Origin: Duganella rivi
Lineage (GTDB): Bacteria; Pseudomonadota; Gammaproteobacteria; Burkholderiales; Burkholderiaceae_D
DNA length: 64,000 bases
Direction: 5' to 3'
Assembly: GCF_009857435.1 (NCBI RefSeq)
Contig: NZ_WWCK01000001.1
Span: 310,001 to 374,000, forward strand
Part shown: positions 51,306-60,313 of the stretch, one piece after another
How positions within the stretch are numbered: the stretch's first letter is position 1
How the letters are laid out: each line of letters opens with the position of its first letter
Notes under the pieces: model-generated
Seen by the model: only the letters and a program-made list of their open reading frames with translations
Databases searched by the model: none
What the model was told of the DNA's origin: nothing
Translations under genes and position numbers: made by a program

Positions 51306-52490
51306 ATGGAGCACAACAAGCACGACATTACGCCCGGCATGGTCTGGCTGTTTGCCATTGCGACCGGCCTGATCGTCGCCAACCTGTATTACGCACAAAC
51401 GCTGATCGGCCCGATCAGCAAAGCCACCGGCCTTGATCCCGGCGCGGCTGGTTTGATCGTCACGCTGACGCAGATCGGCTACTGCATCGGCCTGCTGTTC
51501 ATCGTGCCGCTCGGGGACTTGCTGGAGAACCGCCGCCTGATCGTGACGGCCCTGCTGACCACGGCGGTGGCCTTGCTGGCGGCCTCGATGACCAGCAGCG
51601 CCAACCTGTTCCTGTTTGCGGCGCTGTGCATCGGCCTTGGCTCGGTGGCGGCGCAGATCGTGGTTCCGTTCGCGGCGCACTTGTCGAAGCCGGAGACGCG
51701 CGGCAAGACCGTAGGCAAAGTAATGAGCGGCCTGCTGATGGGCATCATGCTGGCGCGGCCAGTGTCCAGCCTTGTGGCCGATGCGTTTGGCTGGCATGCG
51801 ATCTTCGTGCTGTCGGCCATCACCACGGCGGCGCTGGCCTTGCTGCTGCGGGCCAAGCTGCCGAAGCGCCAGCCGGAAGGCGGCATGCACTACTTCGAGC
51901 TGCTCGGTTCGATGTGGCATCTGCTGAAAACCACGCCGATCCTGCGTCGCCGCGCGGCTTATCAGGCGTGCATGTTTGGGGCGTTCAGCTTGTTCTGGAC
52001 TTGCGTGTCGCTGGAGTTGACCGGGCCGTATTTCCAGATCAGCCAGACTGGTGTGGCGATCTTTGCGCTGGTGGGTGTGGCGGGGGCGATTGCGTCGCCG
52101 ATTGCAGGCCATCGCGCGGATCAGGGCAAGAGCCGTTCGACTACCGTGATCGCGCTGTCGCTGGGAGCGCTGGCGTTTGCGCTGCCGCTGGCGATTCATG
52201 GCAGCCGCCTGGTGGACTTGGGCGTGCTGGTGCTGACTTCGATTATTTTGGACATGGGCGTGTCGGCCAACCTGGTGACGGGCCAGCGCGCCATCTTCGC
52301 GCTGCCGCCGGAAATCCGTAGCCGCTTGAATGGCCTGTACATGGCGCTGTTCTTCATGGGTGGTGCGATAGGTTCATCGTTAGGCGGCTGGATGTTTGCG
52401 GCCCACGGCTGGACGGGGGTACTCTGGACAGGACTCGCGTTTCCGCTGATCGCATTGTGTGTGTTTGCTACTGAACCCCGCAAACCGTAG
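51306..52490 (+). CDS. MFS transporter
   Basis: This is a 394-residue permease with about 12 helices. The N-terminus IATGLIVANLYYAQTLIGPI and the loop PLGDLLENRRLIV match the MFS drug-exporter type related to YgaY/NepI-like families. It follows the flavin oxidoreductase gene by 3 bp. The stop codon overlaps the third dispersed palindrome by 2 bp. Confidence 0.92.
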   Translation: MEHNKHDITPGMVWLFAIATGLIVANLYYAQTLIGPISKATGLDPGAAGLIVTLTQIGYCIGLLFIVPLGDLLENRRLIVTALLTTAVALLAASMTSSANLFLFAALCIGLGSVAAQIVVPFAAHLSKPETRGKTVGKVMSGLLMGIMLARPVSSLVADAFGWHAIFVLSAITTAALALLLRAKLPKRQPEGGMHYFELLGSMWHLLKTTPILRRRAAYQACMFGAFSLFWTCVSLELTGPYFQISQTGVAIFALVGVAGAIASPIAGHRADQGKSRSTTVIALSLGALAFALPLAIHGSRLVDLGVLVLTSIILDMGVSANLVTGQRAIFALPPEIRSRLNGLYMALFFMGGAIGSSLGGWMFAAHGWTGVLWTGLAFPLIALCVFATEPRKP

Positions 52491-52518
52491 GGTCAGACCC
52501 CGTACGGGGTCTGACCCT
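52489..52518. repeat. 30-bp perfect palindrome, dispersed copy 3
   Basis: The arm AGGGTCAGACCCC with centre GTAC differs from copies 1 and 2 by one inner base per arm, so the palindrome is kept. It begins inside the stop codon of the MFS gene, between that gene and the convergent gene at 52587. Confidence 0.8.
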
Positions 52519-52586
52519 TGGCTCGCCGTGCGGGGTAAGCAGGCGTTATCAAAACGCGCCGAGTTCGGGGGCGCTGGCCATCGCGA

Positions 52587-53048
52587 TCAGTGCCCCCAAA
52601 AGCGGACTTGGCCTTGTAGCGAAACCGTGCCGTTGATGTTGAGGCTGCCTAGGCTGTTGGTCACCGGCGCGGTGGGATCGTTCTGCACGCTCAGCGATTC
52701 AAAGCCGAGATTGGTGTAGTGCACATAGCCCGGCAGCCCGATGGCGATGTAGTCGCCGCCGCCATCGGTGCGCGTCTGCACGCCGAGGCTGACGGCAAAC
52801 ATATCCACCGTCCCGCGCACATTCTTGAACACGATGTAGCGATTCTGCCCACCACCACTGAAGCCCAGCGACAAGCGGCTATCGCTCACCGCCCCCACCA
52901 GCGTCGGATCATTCAGCACCACGTGCGCGGCAAAGCTGATGCCGTCGCCGCCGCTCACCTGCGACAATTCCTTGTCGTCCAGCGGCTTTAGCTCGCCACC
53001 ATGCGCCGCGCCCGCCATCAGCAATAAAATCAGCGCGCGCTTCATCAT
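52587..53048 (-). CDS. secreted FilA-like (DUF6160-type) protein with a GG motif
   Basis: This 153-residue protein has a signal peptide (about residues 1-18). It is followed at residues 22-34 by PLDDKELSQVSGG, a match to the double-glycine leader consensus (L-S-x-x-E-L-x-x-I-x-G-G). The rest is low-complexity beta sequence rich in G, N and S and ends with a terminal H (QGQVRFWGH). It is the last of five related genes in this region. Its start overlaps the previous gene's stop codon by 4 bp. The family name is from memory of Acinetobacter annotations; function unknown. Confidence 0.78.
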   Translation of the reverse strand: MMKRALILLLMAGAAHGGELKPLDDKELSQVSGGDGISFAAHVVLNDPTLVGAVSDSRLSLGFSGGGQNRYIVFKNVRGTVDMFAVSLGVQTRTDGGGDYIAIGLPGYVHYTNLGFESLSVQNDPTAPVTNSLGSLNINGTVSLQGQVRFWGH

Positions 53049-53872
53049 TGCTTGAACTTGATATCGAGGTACTGGATCTGCACCGATCCAATCCGCGACG
53101 AACCGAGATCCACCGTCGGCTGCCCCGGACTCACGAACGAAATATTATCAACCACGATGCTGCCCGCCGACGCCTGCCCATTGCCATAACGCGCATCCGG
53201 CCAATCAATGCCGATGTGCAGACGCGGCCCGTTCTCATCATTAAGCGCATTGATCACGGCCGGCTGCGCCGCCACATGCGCAATCACCCACGGATTGCCA
53301 TCCACGCCGGCAATGTGTACGCCACTCATCACCATCGCCTCGGTCGCATCATCGCGCCCGCGCGGCTGGAACGACAGTTGGCCAATATCCATTTTCAGCG
53401 CCGCGCCAAACGCAATGCCGTCATTGACCTGTGGCGTGGTGAACTGCAAGCCGCCGCCATAAAACACCAAATCCTTGACCACCACACTGCCCTGCTCGCG
53501 CACCACGCCATTCGCGCCCACGCCCCAGTCGTACGCCAGCTGCCAGCGCTGATCGCCATTGATGTTGGTCGGGAAAGCGATCTTAATGTAATCCGCCAGT
53601 CCCGGTGCCGACGGCAAAATATCGAGGCGATACGGATCGGAAAACGGCAGCGGATTATCGCTGCGCGAAGCATGAAATTTTTCCACGTACAAGCTGCTGC
53701 CGACCGGCGTGGTGTAGCTGACACGCGCATCGCCGCTCATGGCAAAGCCGTTCAGATCAAAGCTGACGCCATCACGTCCGCGCACCGAGGACAAGGCACT
53801 GTCGCTCATCGGTTCCATCGCCGAAGCGGCCGACATGAACAACAGCAAGCCCACCATCAGCGCGCCTCGCAT
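53045..53872 (-). CDS. secreted FilA-like protein, larger paralogue
   Basis: This 275-residue protein has a signal peptide ending near residue 18 (MSAASA). The shared motif follows as PMSDSALSSVRGRDGVSF at residues 21-38, with GR in place of GG. Beta-rich sequence follows (YVEKFHASRSDNPLP, LQFTTPQVNDGIAFG). It starts 1 bp inside the stop codon of the upstream gene and overlaps the next gene by 4 bp. Function unknown. Confidence 0.78.
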   Translation of the reverse strand: MRGALMVGLLLFMSAASAMEPMSDSALSSVRGRDGVSFDLNGFAMSGDARVSYTTPVGSSLYVEKFHASRSDNPLPFSDPYRLDILPSAPGLADYIKIAFPTNINGDQRWQLAYDWGVGANGVVREQGSVVVKDLVFYGGGLQFTTPQVNDGIAFGAALKMDIGQLSFQPRGRDDATEAMVMSGVHIAGVDGNPWVIAHVAAQPAVINALNDENGPRLHIGIDWPDARYGNGQASAGSIVVDNISFVSPGQPTVDLGSSRIGSVQIQYLDIKFKQ

Positions 53873-54660
53873 CAGCGGCCCTTCGGCAAATTAGGCGGCG
53901 CGACGCCGTTGGTGGCGAGCGCCTGCAATTTATCGCGCCAGTTCAGCCACATGCCTGCTTGCGCCGTGTCGTTGGCCGGCGCGCCGTTGGTGGTTGGGAA
54001 TTGCACCGCCGTCTTCAACAGCGAAATCCAGAAGTCGCGGCTACCGCCACTGGCATCGCCTGCCGTCACGCCGCCCAATTGCGACAGGGTCAGGCAAGGC
54101 GCCGTGCACGCGCCATCCCAGCGCTTGCCGCCGCCGTCAGTGCGCGAGTCGAGTACGATGGTGCTGCCATCGGCCGCCGTGCCGGTCACCTGCATCGAGC
54201 CGGACAAAGTCGTAATCCGCAAACCAATATCGCCGCTGATCGATTCAAAGCCAAAACGCATGCCGATCGCCTCGCGCGAGGCGCCATCGGCCGCATTCTT
54301 GTAGACGAATTCAAAATAGGGATTACTGATCTGCACCACGCGCTGCGCGTCGGTGCCATCGCTGCGGCCGAATTGCAGCAGCGGGATATCGAGATCGGCG
54401 CCGCTGCCGTTGCGGGCGGCGTAGGCGTACTCGCCCAGCCGTATATTGCGCAGGTTGGCGCTCAGCGTGATGTCCGCGTCCAGCGCGATCTTGCTGAAGT
54501 CGAAGCCGTTCAAGCTGCTGTTGGTCATGGTGACCAAGCCCTGGCCGTTGACGGCCGATAGCTCGTCCTCGCTCATAGGCTGCATCTGTGCCGACGCCGC
54601 GTGCATGCCGCACAGCAGCGCCGCGACCAGCACCAGCCGGCGCAGTAATGTAGAAGTCAT
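53872..54660 (-). CDS. secreted FilA-like protein
   Basis: This 262-residue protein has a signal peptide (residues 1-24, ending AASA). The shared motif is PMSEDELSAVNGQ at residues 28-40. A beta-rich middle follows, with a cysteine pair (GACTAPCLTL) near residue 184. It is the first gene of the co-translated trio 54660-52587. Function unknown. Confidence 0.78.
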   Translation of the reverse strand: MTSTLLRRLVLVAALLCGMHAASAQMQPMSEDELSAVNGQGLVTMTNSSLNGFDFSKIALDADITLSANLRNIRLGEYAYAARNGSGADLDIPLLQFGRSDGTDAQRVVQISNPYFEFVYKNAADGASREAIGMRFGFESISGDIGLRITTLSGSMQVTGTAADGSTIVLDSRTDGGGKRWDGACTAPCLTLSQLGGVTAGDASGGSRDFWISLLKTAVQFPTTNGAPANDTAQAGMWLNWRDKLQALATNGVAPPNLPKGR

Positions 54661-54719
54661 GAGATAGGGAGCGGCAGTTGCTGGGGTTGGCCCGTGCGCA
54701 ACCGCCGCCGCTCAACTGA

Positions 54720-55229
54720 TTAGTGAGCGAAGATCCACACGGTGGTACCGCGCATATCGATCTGGTTCATGGCGACCGAGCCGAACGAGGCAGCGTTGTT
54801 GCCCATCTTGATCGCGTCTACCGACACGTTCAGGTAGTGGCCGTCAGCCACGACGGTCGATGGGATGGCGATCTGCACCACGTCGCCGCCGGTGGTTGGA
54901 TTGTAGAAGGTGCCTGGGTTGGTCACGCCGGCAGCGGTAGCCGCAGCCAGGAACGAGTTCTTCGACAGGATGTCGATGTTCGCAGCGATCAGGCCGTTGA
55001 CCTTGATGCCGTTGAACGATACCGAACCGCCACCCAGACCGTTGGCGTCCAGCGCGTCGGTGTCGGTGTAGGTGAAGGAGTTGATTTTGATGTTCAGGTT
55101 GGCAGCGATCGACACGCCGTCCTGGCCGCTGACAGTGCTCAGCTCTGCGTCTTGAATTGGGGTCATGGCCGATGCCGAGAAGGCCAGGGTTGCCAGTGCT
55201 GCAGCAGCTGCGGTTTTGATGAATTGCAT
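54720..55229 (-). CDS. secreted FilA-like protein, tandem copy 1
   Basis: This 169-residue protein has a signal peptide ending SASA at residue 21 and the motif PIQDAELSTVSGQDGVSI at residues 24-41. The body and C-terminus (FGSVAMNQIDMRGTTVWIF, then AH) are nearly identical to the copy at 55369. GGAG precedes the ATG at 55229. Five such genes lie in this locus. Confidence 0.85.
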   Translation of the reverse strand: MQFIKTAAAAALATLAFSASAMTPIQDAELSTVSGQDGVSIAANLNIKINSFTYTDTDALDANGLGGGSVSFNGIKVNGLIAANIDILSKNSFLAAATAAGVTNPGTFYNPTTGGDVVQIAIPSTVVADGHYLNVSVDAIKMGNNAASFGSVAMNQIDMRGTTVWIFAH

Positions 55230-55368
55230 GTGATCGTCTCCGTTGATGGTTTTAATAGTTTTGCAGCGGTGTGTGTTTTTTTGATACTGCGGAACCAGTT
55301 TATGATCCCGCAGCTTGTACCGTCCATGACTCATCAGGCCAAGCTACAGGCCTGAGGAGCCGAGCCGA

Positions 55369-55878
55369 TTAGTGGGCGAAGATCCACACGGTGGTGCCGC
55401 GCATGTCGATCTGGTTCATCGCGACCGAACCGAACGAGGCAGCGTTGTTGCCCATCTTGATCGCGTCGACCGACACGTTCAGGTAGTGGCCATCGGCTAC
55501 CACGCTCGCAGGGATAGCGATCTGAACGACATCACCGCCGGTGGCTGGGTTGTAAAACGTGCCTGGGTTGGTCACGCCGGCCGCGCCGGCCGCTTGCAGG
55601 AACGAGGCTTTCGACAGGATGTCGATGTTGGCAGCGATCAGGCCGTTGACCTTGATGCCGTTGAACGACACCGAGCCGCCGCCCAGGCCGTTAGCGTCGA
55701 GCGCGTCGGTGTCGGTATAGACGAAGGAATCGATCTTGATGTTCAGGTTAGCAGCGATCGACACGCCGTCCTGGCCGCTGACGGTGCTCAGCTCTGCGTC
55801 CTGAATCGGGGTCATGGCCGATGCCGAGAACGCCACGGTTGCCAGTGCGGCAGCGATTGCGGTTTTGATGATTTGCAT
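55369..55878 (-). CDS. secreted FilA-like protein, tandem copy 2
   Basis: This 169-residue protein is a recent duplicate of the gene at 54720; the two differ at roughly 17 of 169 residues. Signal peptide and motif are as in the copy. The gap between the two is 139 bp. A promoter and an AT-rich palindrome lie upstream, so it opens the minus-strand set. Similar length and sequence suggest a structural, repeated subunit. Confidence 0.86.
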   Translation of the reverse strand: MQIIKTAIAAALATVAFSASAMTPIQDAELSTVSGQDGVSIAANLNIKIDSFVYTDTDALDANGLGGGSVSFNGIKVNGLIAANIDILSKASFLQAAGAAGVTNPGTFYNPATGGDVVQIAIPASVVADGHYLNVSVDAIKMGNNAASFGSVAMNQIDMRGTTVWIFAH

Positions 55879-55934
55879 TTGTTATCTCCGGTTGTATGAA
55901 AATTTTTATCTGGGTCACGCCCCGCGTGAAAATC

Positions 55935-55952
55935 TTAATATTTGAATATTAA
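55935..55952. promoter_or_regulatory. 18-bp AT-rich palindrome between the two FilA/C39 operons
   Basis: The arms TTAATATT and AATATTAA flank TG. It lies in an AT-rich stretch of the 352-bp gap 55879-56230 between the divergent operons, 57 bp upstream of the FilA-like ATG. It may bind the AraC protein encoded downstream or another regulator. The rest of the gap holds only a 6-bp-arm hairpin at about 56010-56030 and nothing else I can support. Confidence 0.45.
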
Positions 55953-56230
55953 TTAAATTAATCATATGAGTCGGCTACGCGACGGGTCTAGCTTGTTGCG
56001 CTGACCGCGAAGGCCAACAACTTGGCCCTGAGAGCCATCCAGAGTGAACAGCGTGTTGCACTTTTGTCGCCTGCCTTAGCATAGGTTTCACGACAAAACC
56101 TAGAAGCACATTTCTAAAAAATCAGGTGCGGCAGCGCGGAAAAGCATGCGTTAATAACTTACAAAAATGAAAAGACGAGTTGTCGCTTAAATAAAGCACG
56201 ACCGTTCGAATTAAGAATATTGGAGACACC

Positions 56231-56347
56231 ATGACACCAGCATTGGGGCGCCCGACGCCTCGGGGCGGAGCACACGCCAAAGCTTTGCACCGGACCTTCC
56301 ACCACCTGAATTATCGCGCGCGCCTGCGTGCAACGCGCGAGCACTGA
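56231..56347 (+). CDS. possible 38-residue leader ORF of the C39 operon
   Basis: An ATG preceded by GGAG at 5 bp opens a 38-codon frame (MTPALGRPTPRGGAHAKALH) that ends with TGA 3 bp before the C39 gene start. The spacing suggests coupled translation. The encoded peptide is basic and resembles no family I know. Confidence 0.4.
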   Translation: MTPALGRPTPRGGAHAKALHRTFHHLNYRARLRATREH

Positions 56348-56350
56348 GCC

Positions 56351-57121
56351 ATGCTGGCCCTGCTTCTAGGTGTGCTCGCCGCCCTCATCGGCGGCGCCGG
56401 CGCCATGTCGCGGCACGAACCGCAAGACCGTCCCAAGGACCAGTACGAAATGCCGCAGACCCTGCTGGGCGGGGGCGGCACCTACGTGCAATCGGTCAAG
56501 CTGGAGCCGTTTTCCGAGCTCAAGTACAAGCACATCGTGCGGCAGGCGTTCGACTACAGCTGCGGCTCGGCCGCGCTGGTGACCATCCTCAACTACCACC
56601 TCGGCGTGATGGTCAACGAGCAGCAAGCCATGGAAGGCATGCTGGAAAAAGGCGAGAAGGACAAGATCATCGAGCGGCGCGGTTTCTCGCTGCTGGACAT
56701 GAAGCGCTACGTCGGCTCCATGGGCTTGTCCGGCGCCGGCTTCAAGGCCGAGATCAAGGACTTGATGACGCTCGACGAGCCGGCCATCGTGCCGATCGAC
56801 TACGCCGGCTCCAAGCACTTCGTGGTACTGCGCGGCATCCGCGACGGCGTGGTCTACATTGCCGATCCGTCGGCCGGCAACATCGTGTTCTCGGTCGAAG
56901 AGTTCGCCCGCTGGTGGGACAAGAACACCTTGTTCATCATCTCGCCGGCCAAGGGCCAGCAGCCGGTGCGCCAGCTGGCGCTGACCGATCTCGAACTGGG
57001 CGTGGTCGACATGGATCGCGTCACCGGCAAAGGGCGGCAAGACCCGCTCAGCAATGCCGCCCAGCTGCTGATGCGCGCCACCAACTCGGGCGCAGCCGGC
57101 ACCTGGATGCGCCACAACTAA
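56351..57121 (+). CDS. C39-family peptidase (FilB-like)
   Basis: This 256-residue protein has a hydrophobic N-terminus (LALLLGVLAALIGGAGAM) as signal or anchor, then a papain-like C39 domain: catalytic Cys71 in FDYSCGSAALVTIL, His156 in GSKHFVVLRGI and Asp172 in IADPSAG. C39 enzymes cut double-glycine leaders of bacteriocins, usually fused to an ABC transporter; this one stands alone and would act outside the cytoplasm. The GG-like motif in the divergent secreted proteins makes them possible substrates. It opens the plus-strand operon. Confidence 0.9.
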   Translation: MLALLLGVLAALIGGAGAMSRHEPQDRPKDQYEMPQTLLGGGGTYVQSVKLEPFSELKYKHIVRQAFDYSCGSAALVTILNYHLGVMVNEQQAMEGMLEKGEKDKIIERRGFSLLDMKRYVGSMGLSGAGFKAEIKDLMTLDEPAIVPIDYAGSKHFVVLRGIRDGVVYIADPSAGNIVFSVEEFARWWDKNTLFIISPAKGQQPVRQLALTDLELGVVDMDRVTGKGRQDPLSNAAQLLMRATNSGAAGTWMRHN

Positions 57122-57145
57122 TCCCCCTCTCACAAGGAAGTCCCC

Positions 57146-58150
57146 ATGATGTTACGCACCATACCCCTTGCCGTAGCCATCGCGTTTGCCGCCGCCCCGG
57201 TGCTGGCGCAACAAGCCAGCCAGCCCGCCACCGCTGACGCCGCGCGCGACGCGCTGGCCAAGAAAGAAGGCGAAGGCGATCAAAGCGCCCTGCTCAAGCA
57301 AACCCTGACGGCAGTGGACAAGCAATACACCCTGATCCGCCGCAACCAGCTGTCGGTCACGTACGACCTCAGCTACAACTACATCGGCGAAGACCGCATC
57401 GTGACCGACATCGGCAACGGCAGCGCCACCCTGTTCAACATCGAGAACAACAACTCGCACACGGTGACCAACTCGTTCTCTGCCGACTACGGCGTGCGCG
57501 ACAACCTGACCGCCAACATCACCCTGCCGCTGATCTCGCGCTATGCCGACACCGCGGCGCGCAGCGGCATGTCCAACTCGATCGGCGATATCGGCATCGG
57601 CGCGCGCTGGCAGCCGTTCGAGGCGCGCCGCGACCAGCCCGGCCTGACCGTCACCGGCAACGTGCGCCTGCCGACCGGCCGCAGCCCGTTCAAGATCATT
57701 GCCGGCAGCGGCGAAGCGACCGGCAGCGGCGTCGGCGCCGCCACGGTCGGCCTCAACGTCAACAAGATCGTCGACCCGGTCGCGCTGTTCGGCTCGGTGA
57801 ACTTCACCGCCAGCCTGCCGGCTAAAGACCTGTGGCAAGTCAACGGCTCGCGCATCTTGACGCGCGTGGCGCCGGGGCCGAGCGTCGGCTTTGGCCTGGG
57901 CTTTGCGTACGCGCTGTCGTACGGCATTTCCACCACCATCTCCTTCCAGGAAGCGATCTCGGCCGGTTCCAAGCTGCGCTTTGCCGATGGACTGGAAGCC
58001 AAGACCCATATGCAAACCTCGGGCATCCTCAACATGGGCCTCGGCTACCGTGTGTCGCCCAAGACCACGGTCAACTTCTCGGTCGGCATCGGCTTGACGC
58101 CGGACTCGCCTAACCTGATCGTGGGCATGAACTTGCCGTTGATCTTCTAA
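57146..58150 (+). CDS. outer-membrane beta-barrel protein (FilC-like)
   Basis: This 334-residue protein has a signal peptide (ending VLAQ near residue 22). It is followed by an N-terminal helical stretch and many amphipathic beta strands (QLSVTYDLSYNYIGED, TANITLPLISRYADTAAR, PKTTVNFSVGIGLTP) ending in a hydrophobic LPLIF. It resembles the MetA/phenol-degradation-type barrel family (DUF3187-like). AAGGAAG precedes the ATG. It overlaps the next start by 1 bp. Confidence 0.82.
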   Translation: MMLRTIPLAVAIAFAAAPVLAQQASQPATADAARDALAKKEGEGDQSALLKQTLTAVDKQYTLIRRNQLSVTYDLSYNYIGEDRIVTDIGNGSATLFNIENNNSHTVTNSFSADYGVRDNLTANITLPLISRYADTAARSGMSNSIGDIGIGARWQPFEARRDQPGLTVTGNVRLPTGRSPFKIIAGSGEATGSGVGAATVGLNVNKIVDPVALFGSVNFTASLPAKDLWQVNGSRILTRVAPGPSVGFGLGFAYALSYGISTTISFQEAISAGSKLRFADGLEAKTHMQTSGILNMGLGYRVSPKTTVNFSVGIGLTPDSPNLIVGMNLPLIF

Positions 58151-59748
58151 TGATGCGCCGCCTCCTTATCGCTGCCGCCGTGGCTAGCACGCTCAGCGTG
58201 CCGGCGCACGCTGCGCTGACTGAAAACCTCACTACCAGCGTGGTTGCGATGGCGATGGGGAACGCGGTGACTGCCGACCCGCCAGGGATCGCTTCGATCC
58301 ACTTCAACCCGGCCGGACTGGCGCGGCTGGAGGGCGATAGCGAGAGCATCCACAACTTCGTCGCTTCGATCCGCACCAGCGCCCGCTTCACGCCGGGCGA
58401 CGGCTTTGACGTCGGCGGCTGGCGCGACGACCCACTGTCCAACACCTCGACCGGGCCGGTCAGACAGGTCATGTACGTGCCCGGCTACGGCATGCCCGGT
58501 TGGCGCTTGCCGGCGGTGGCCGTGCCCGGCATCGGCATGTCGTGGAACAAGCCCGGTTCGCCATGGACGTTTGCCACCGACAGCTATATGTCGCAAGCCA
58601 TGAGTCTCGATCGCACCACCGATCCCAACGATCCCGGCCAATATCAAGGACGGCAACAGCAAATCCAGCGGCTGGTGTACGCGGCGCCGTCGGTCGGCTA
58701 CAAATATTCGGAGACGCTGCGCTTTGGCGTGTCGGTGCCGATTGCGCACGCGGCCTTCGTGGTCGACACCAATATGCGCTTCCCGAACGAGTTGCTGGGT
58801 GTATTCGGCCAACTGCAAAAAGGCTGGTGCCCGGAAGATGGTGGCAACATCATCGACGTGTTCGGCTTTGGCGTGTGCGGTGGCGGCAAGGATGGCATGG
58901 TCAGTCCATTCAAGAAAGCCGCCAATATGCGGCTGGAACTGACCGCGCCGTTCGACCCGACCATCAACCTCGGCGTGCTGTGGGAACCATCACCCAAGTT
59001 TGCGCTGGGTGCGGTATTCCAAAGCGGCTCCAAGACCCACTACACCGGCACCTATGTATTCAAAGCCGAGCCGATGCTGCGCAACTTCGTGCGCGGCATG
59101 AACGCCAGCTTGCTGGGGCCGATTGCGGGCGCAGTGCTGGGCTTCCCATCCTCGATCCCGGCCGAGCAAAAAGGCAATATGAGCGCCACCATTCCCTTCC
59201 CTGCGCACTTGCAGGTGGGCGTGAAACTCAAGCCGATCAAATACATCCAGCTCAACGTCGACGCCAGCTACGCGCGCTGGAGCGATTGGGACGCGCTGCG
59301 CTTCCAGTTCGACCAGAGCGTCAAGCTGCTGGAAGTGGCGCGCCTGTACGGCATTCCGGATTCGGGCAAGCTGATCATCCCGCGCGGCTACAAGAGCGTG
59401 GTCAACTTTGCCTACGGTGTGCAGCTCAATCCGCTCGACAAGCTGGCGGTACGGATCGGCTACGAGCCGCGCAAGACCTCGATCCCGGCCGACAAAATCG
59501 ACTTGCTGGCGCCGCTGCCGGACACCAAGCTGCGCAGTCTCGGCATCGGCTACAAGCTCGACAAGAACACCGACATCAACGTCACTGGTTCCTACATGAC
59601 CGGCAAGTTCTACGCGCCGGCCAACACCAGCTGCAATATGAACTGCAACACCTTCCTCAACATCATCTACAACCCGTACGCGGGACAGAATGTCGGCGGC
59701 GATATCCACGTCCGCTACTTCGGCTTTGAATTGAACAAGCGTTTCTGA
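58150..59748 (+). CDS. FadL/OmpP1-type outer-membrane protein (FilD-like)
   Basis: This 532-residue protein has a signal peptide (ending AHAA near residue 22). It has an N-terminal NPAG-type hatch (SIHFNPAGLARLEG), as in FadL transporters of hydrophobic molecules, and a long barrel ending with FGFELNKRF. It starts in the TAATG junction with the previous gene. The barrel may take up or export hydrophobic substrates, or anchor surface structures. Confidence 0.87.
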   Translation: MMRRLLIAAAVASTLSVPAHAALTENLTTSVVAMAMGNAVTADPPGIASIHFNPAGLARLEGDSESIHNFVASIRTSARFTPGDGFDVGGWRDDPLSNTSTGPVRQVMYVPGYGMPGWRLPAVAVPGIGMSWNKPGSPWTFATDSYMSQAMSLDRTTDPNDPGQYQGRQQQIQRLVYAAPSVGYKYSETLRFGVSVPIAHAAFVVDTNMRFPNELLGVFGQLQKGWCPEDGGNIIDVFGFGVCGGGKDGMVSPFKKAANMRLELTAPFDPTINLGVLWEPSPKFALGAVFQSGSKTHYTGTYVFKAEPMLRNFVRGMNASLLGPIAGAVLGFPSSIPAEQKGNMSATIPFPAHLQVGVKLKPIKYIQLNVDASYARWSDWDALRFQFDQSVKLLEVARLYGIPDSGKLIIPRGYKSVVNFAYGVQLNPLDKLAVRIGYEPRKTSIPADKIDLLAPLPDTKLRSLGIGYKLDKNTDINVTGSYMTGKFYAPANTSCNMNCNTFLNIIYNPYAGQNVGGDIHVRYFGFELNKRF

Positions 59749-59767
59749 TTTACTTGGAGGAGCACAA

Positions 59768-60313
59768 ATGACAAAAGCAAAACACGGCCTGATGCTGCTG
59801 GCCTTAAGCGCAGCCTGCCTGAGCGCGCACGCGGCCGCGCCGGTTTCGCCGGCCAAGCAAGCGCTGGTCGACCAGGTTCTCAAACTGTGGAACATCGACA
59901 CCATCGGCCAATCGATGCTGCAAGTGCCGGTGGCCGACGCGGTGCAACAGGCGCGCGCCATGCTGCAAGGCCGCGCCGCGCCGGAGAAGCGCGACGCCGC
60001 CATGAACGACATCGTCGGCGAAGCCAAGGCCTTCATGGCCGACGCCACGCCGATCACCCGCGCCAGCGCCGACAAGCTGATTCCGACCACCATCGCTCCG
60101 CTGCTGGCCGAGCGCTACAGCGAGGAAGAACTCAAGCAATTGATCGCCATCCTCGAATCGCCGGTGAAGAAAAAATTTGAAGCCATGCTGCCGGAAATGC
60201 AAAAGACCCTGGGCGAAGGCGTGGCGGCCGACACCCGCGCCGTGATCGATCCCAAGCTGCAAGGCCTGAAAGAAAAAATCGGCCTGCGTTTGCGTACCGC
60301 GGTCACGCCATGA
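59768..60313 (+). CDS. DUF2059 domain protein, secreted
   Basis: This 181-residue protein has a signal peptide (ending AHAA near residue 23) and a helical DUF2059-like body (ERYSEEELKQLIAILESPVK, then KKFEAMLPEM). GGAGG precedes the ATG. It shares an ATGA junction with the AraC gene, so all genes from the C39 gene down are likely one operon. Function unknown. Confidence 0.85.
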   Translation: MTKAKHGLMLLALSAACLSAHAAAPVSPAKQALVDQVLKLWNIDTIGQSMLQVPVADAVQQARAMLQGRAAPEKRDAAMNDIVGEAKAFMADATPITRASADKLIPTTIAPLLAERYSEEELKQLIAILESPVKKKFEAMLPEMQKTLGEGVAADTRAVIDPKLQGLKEKIGLRLRTAVTP

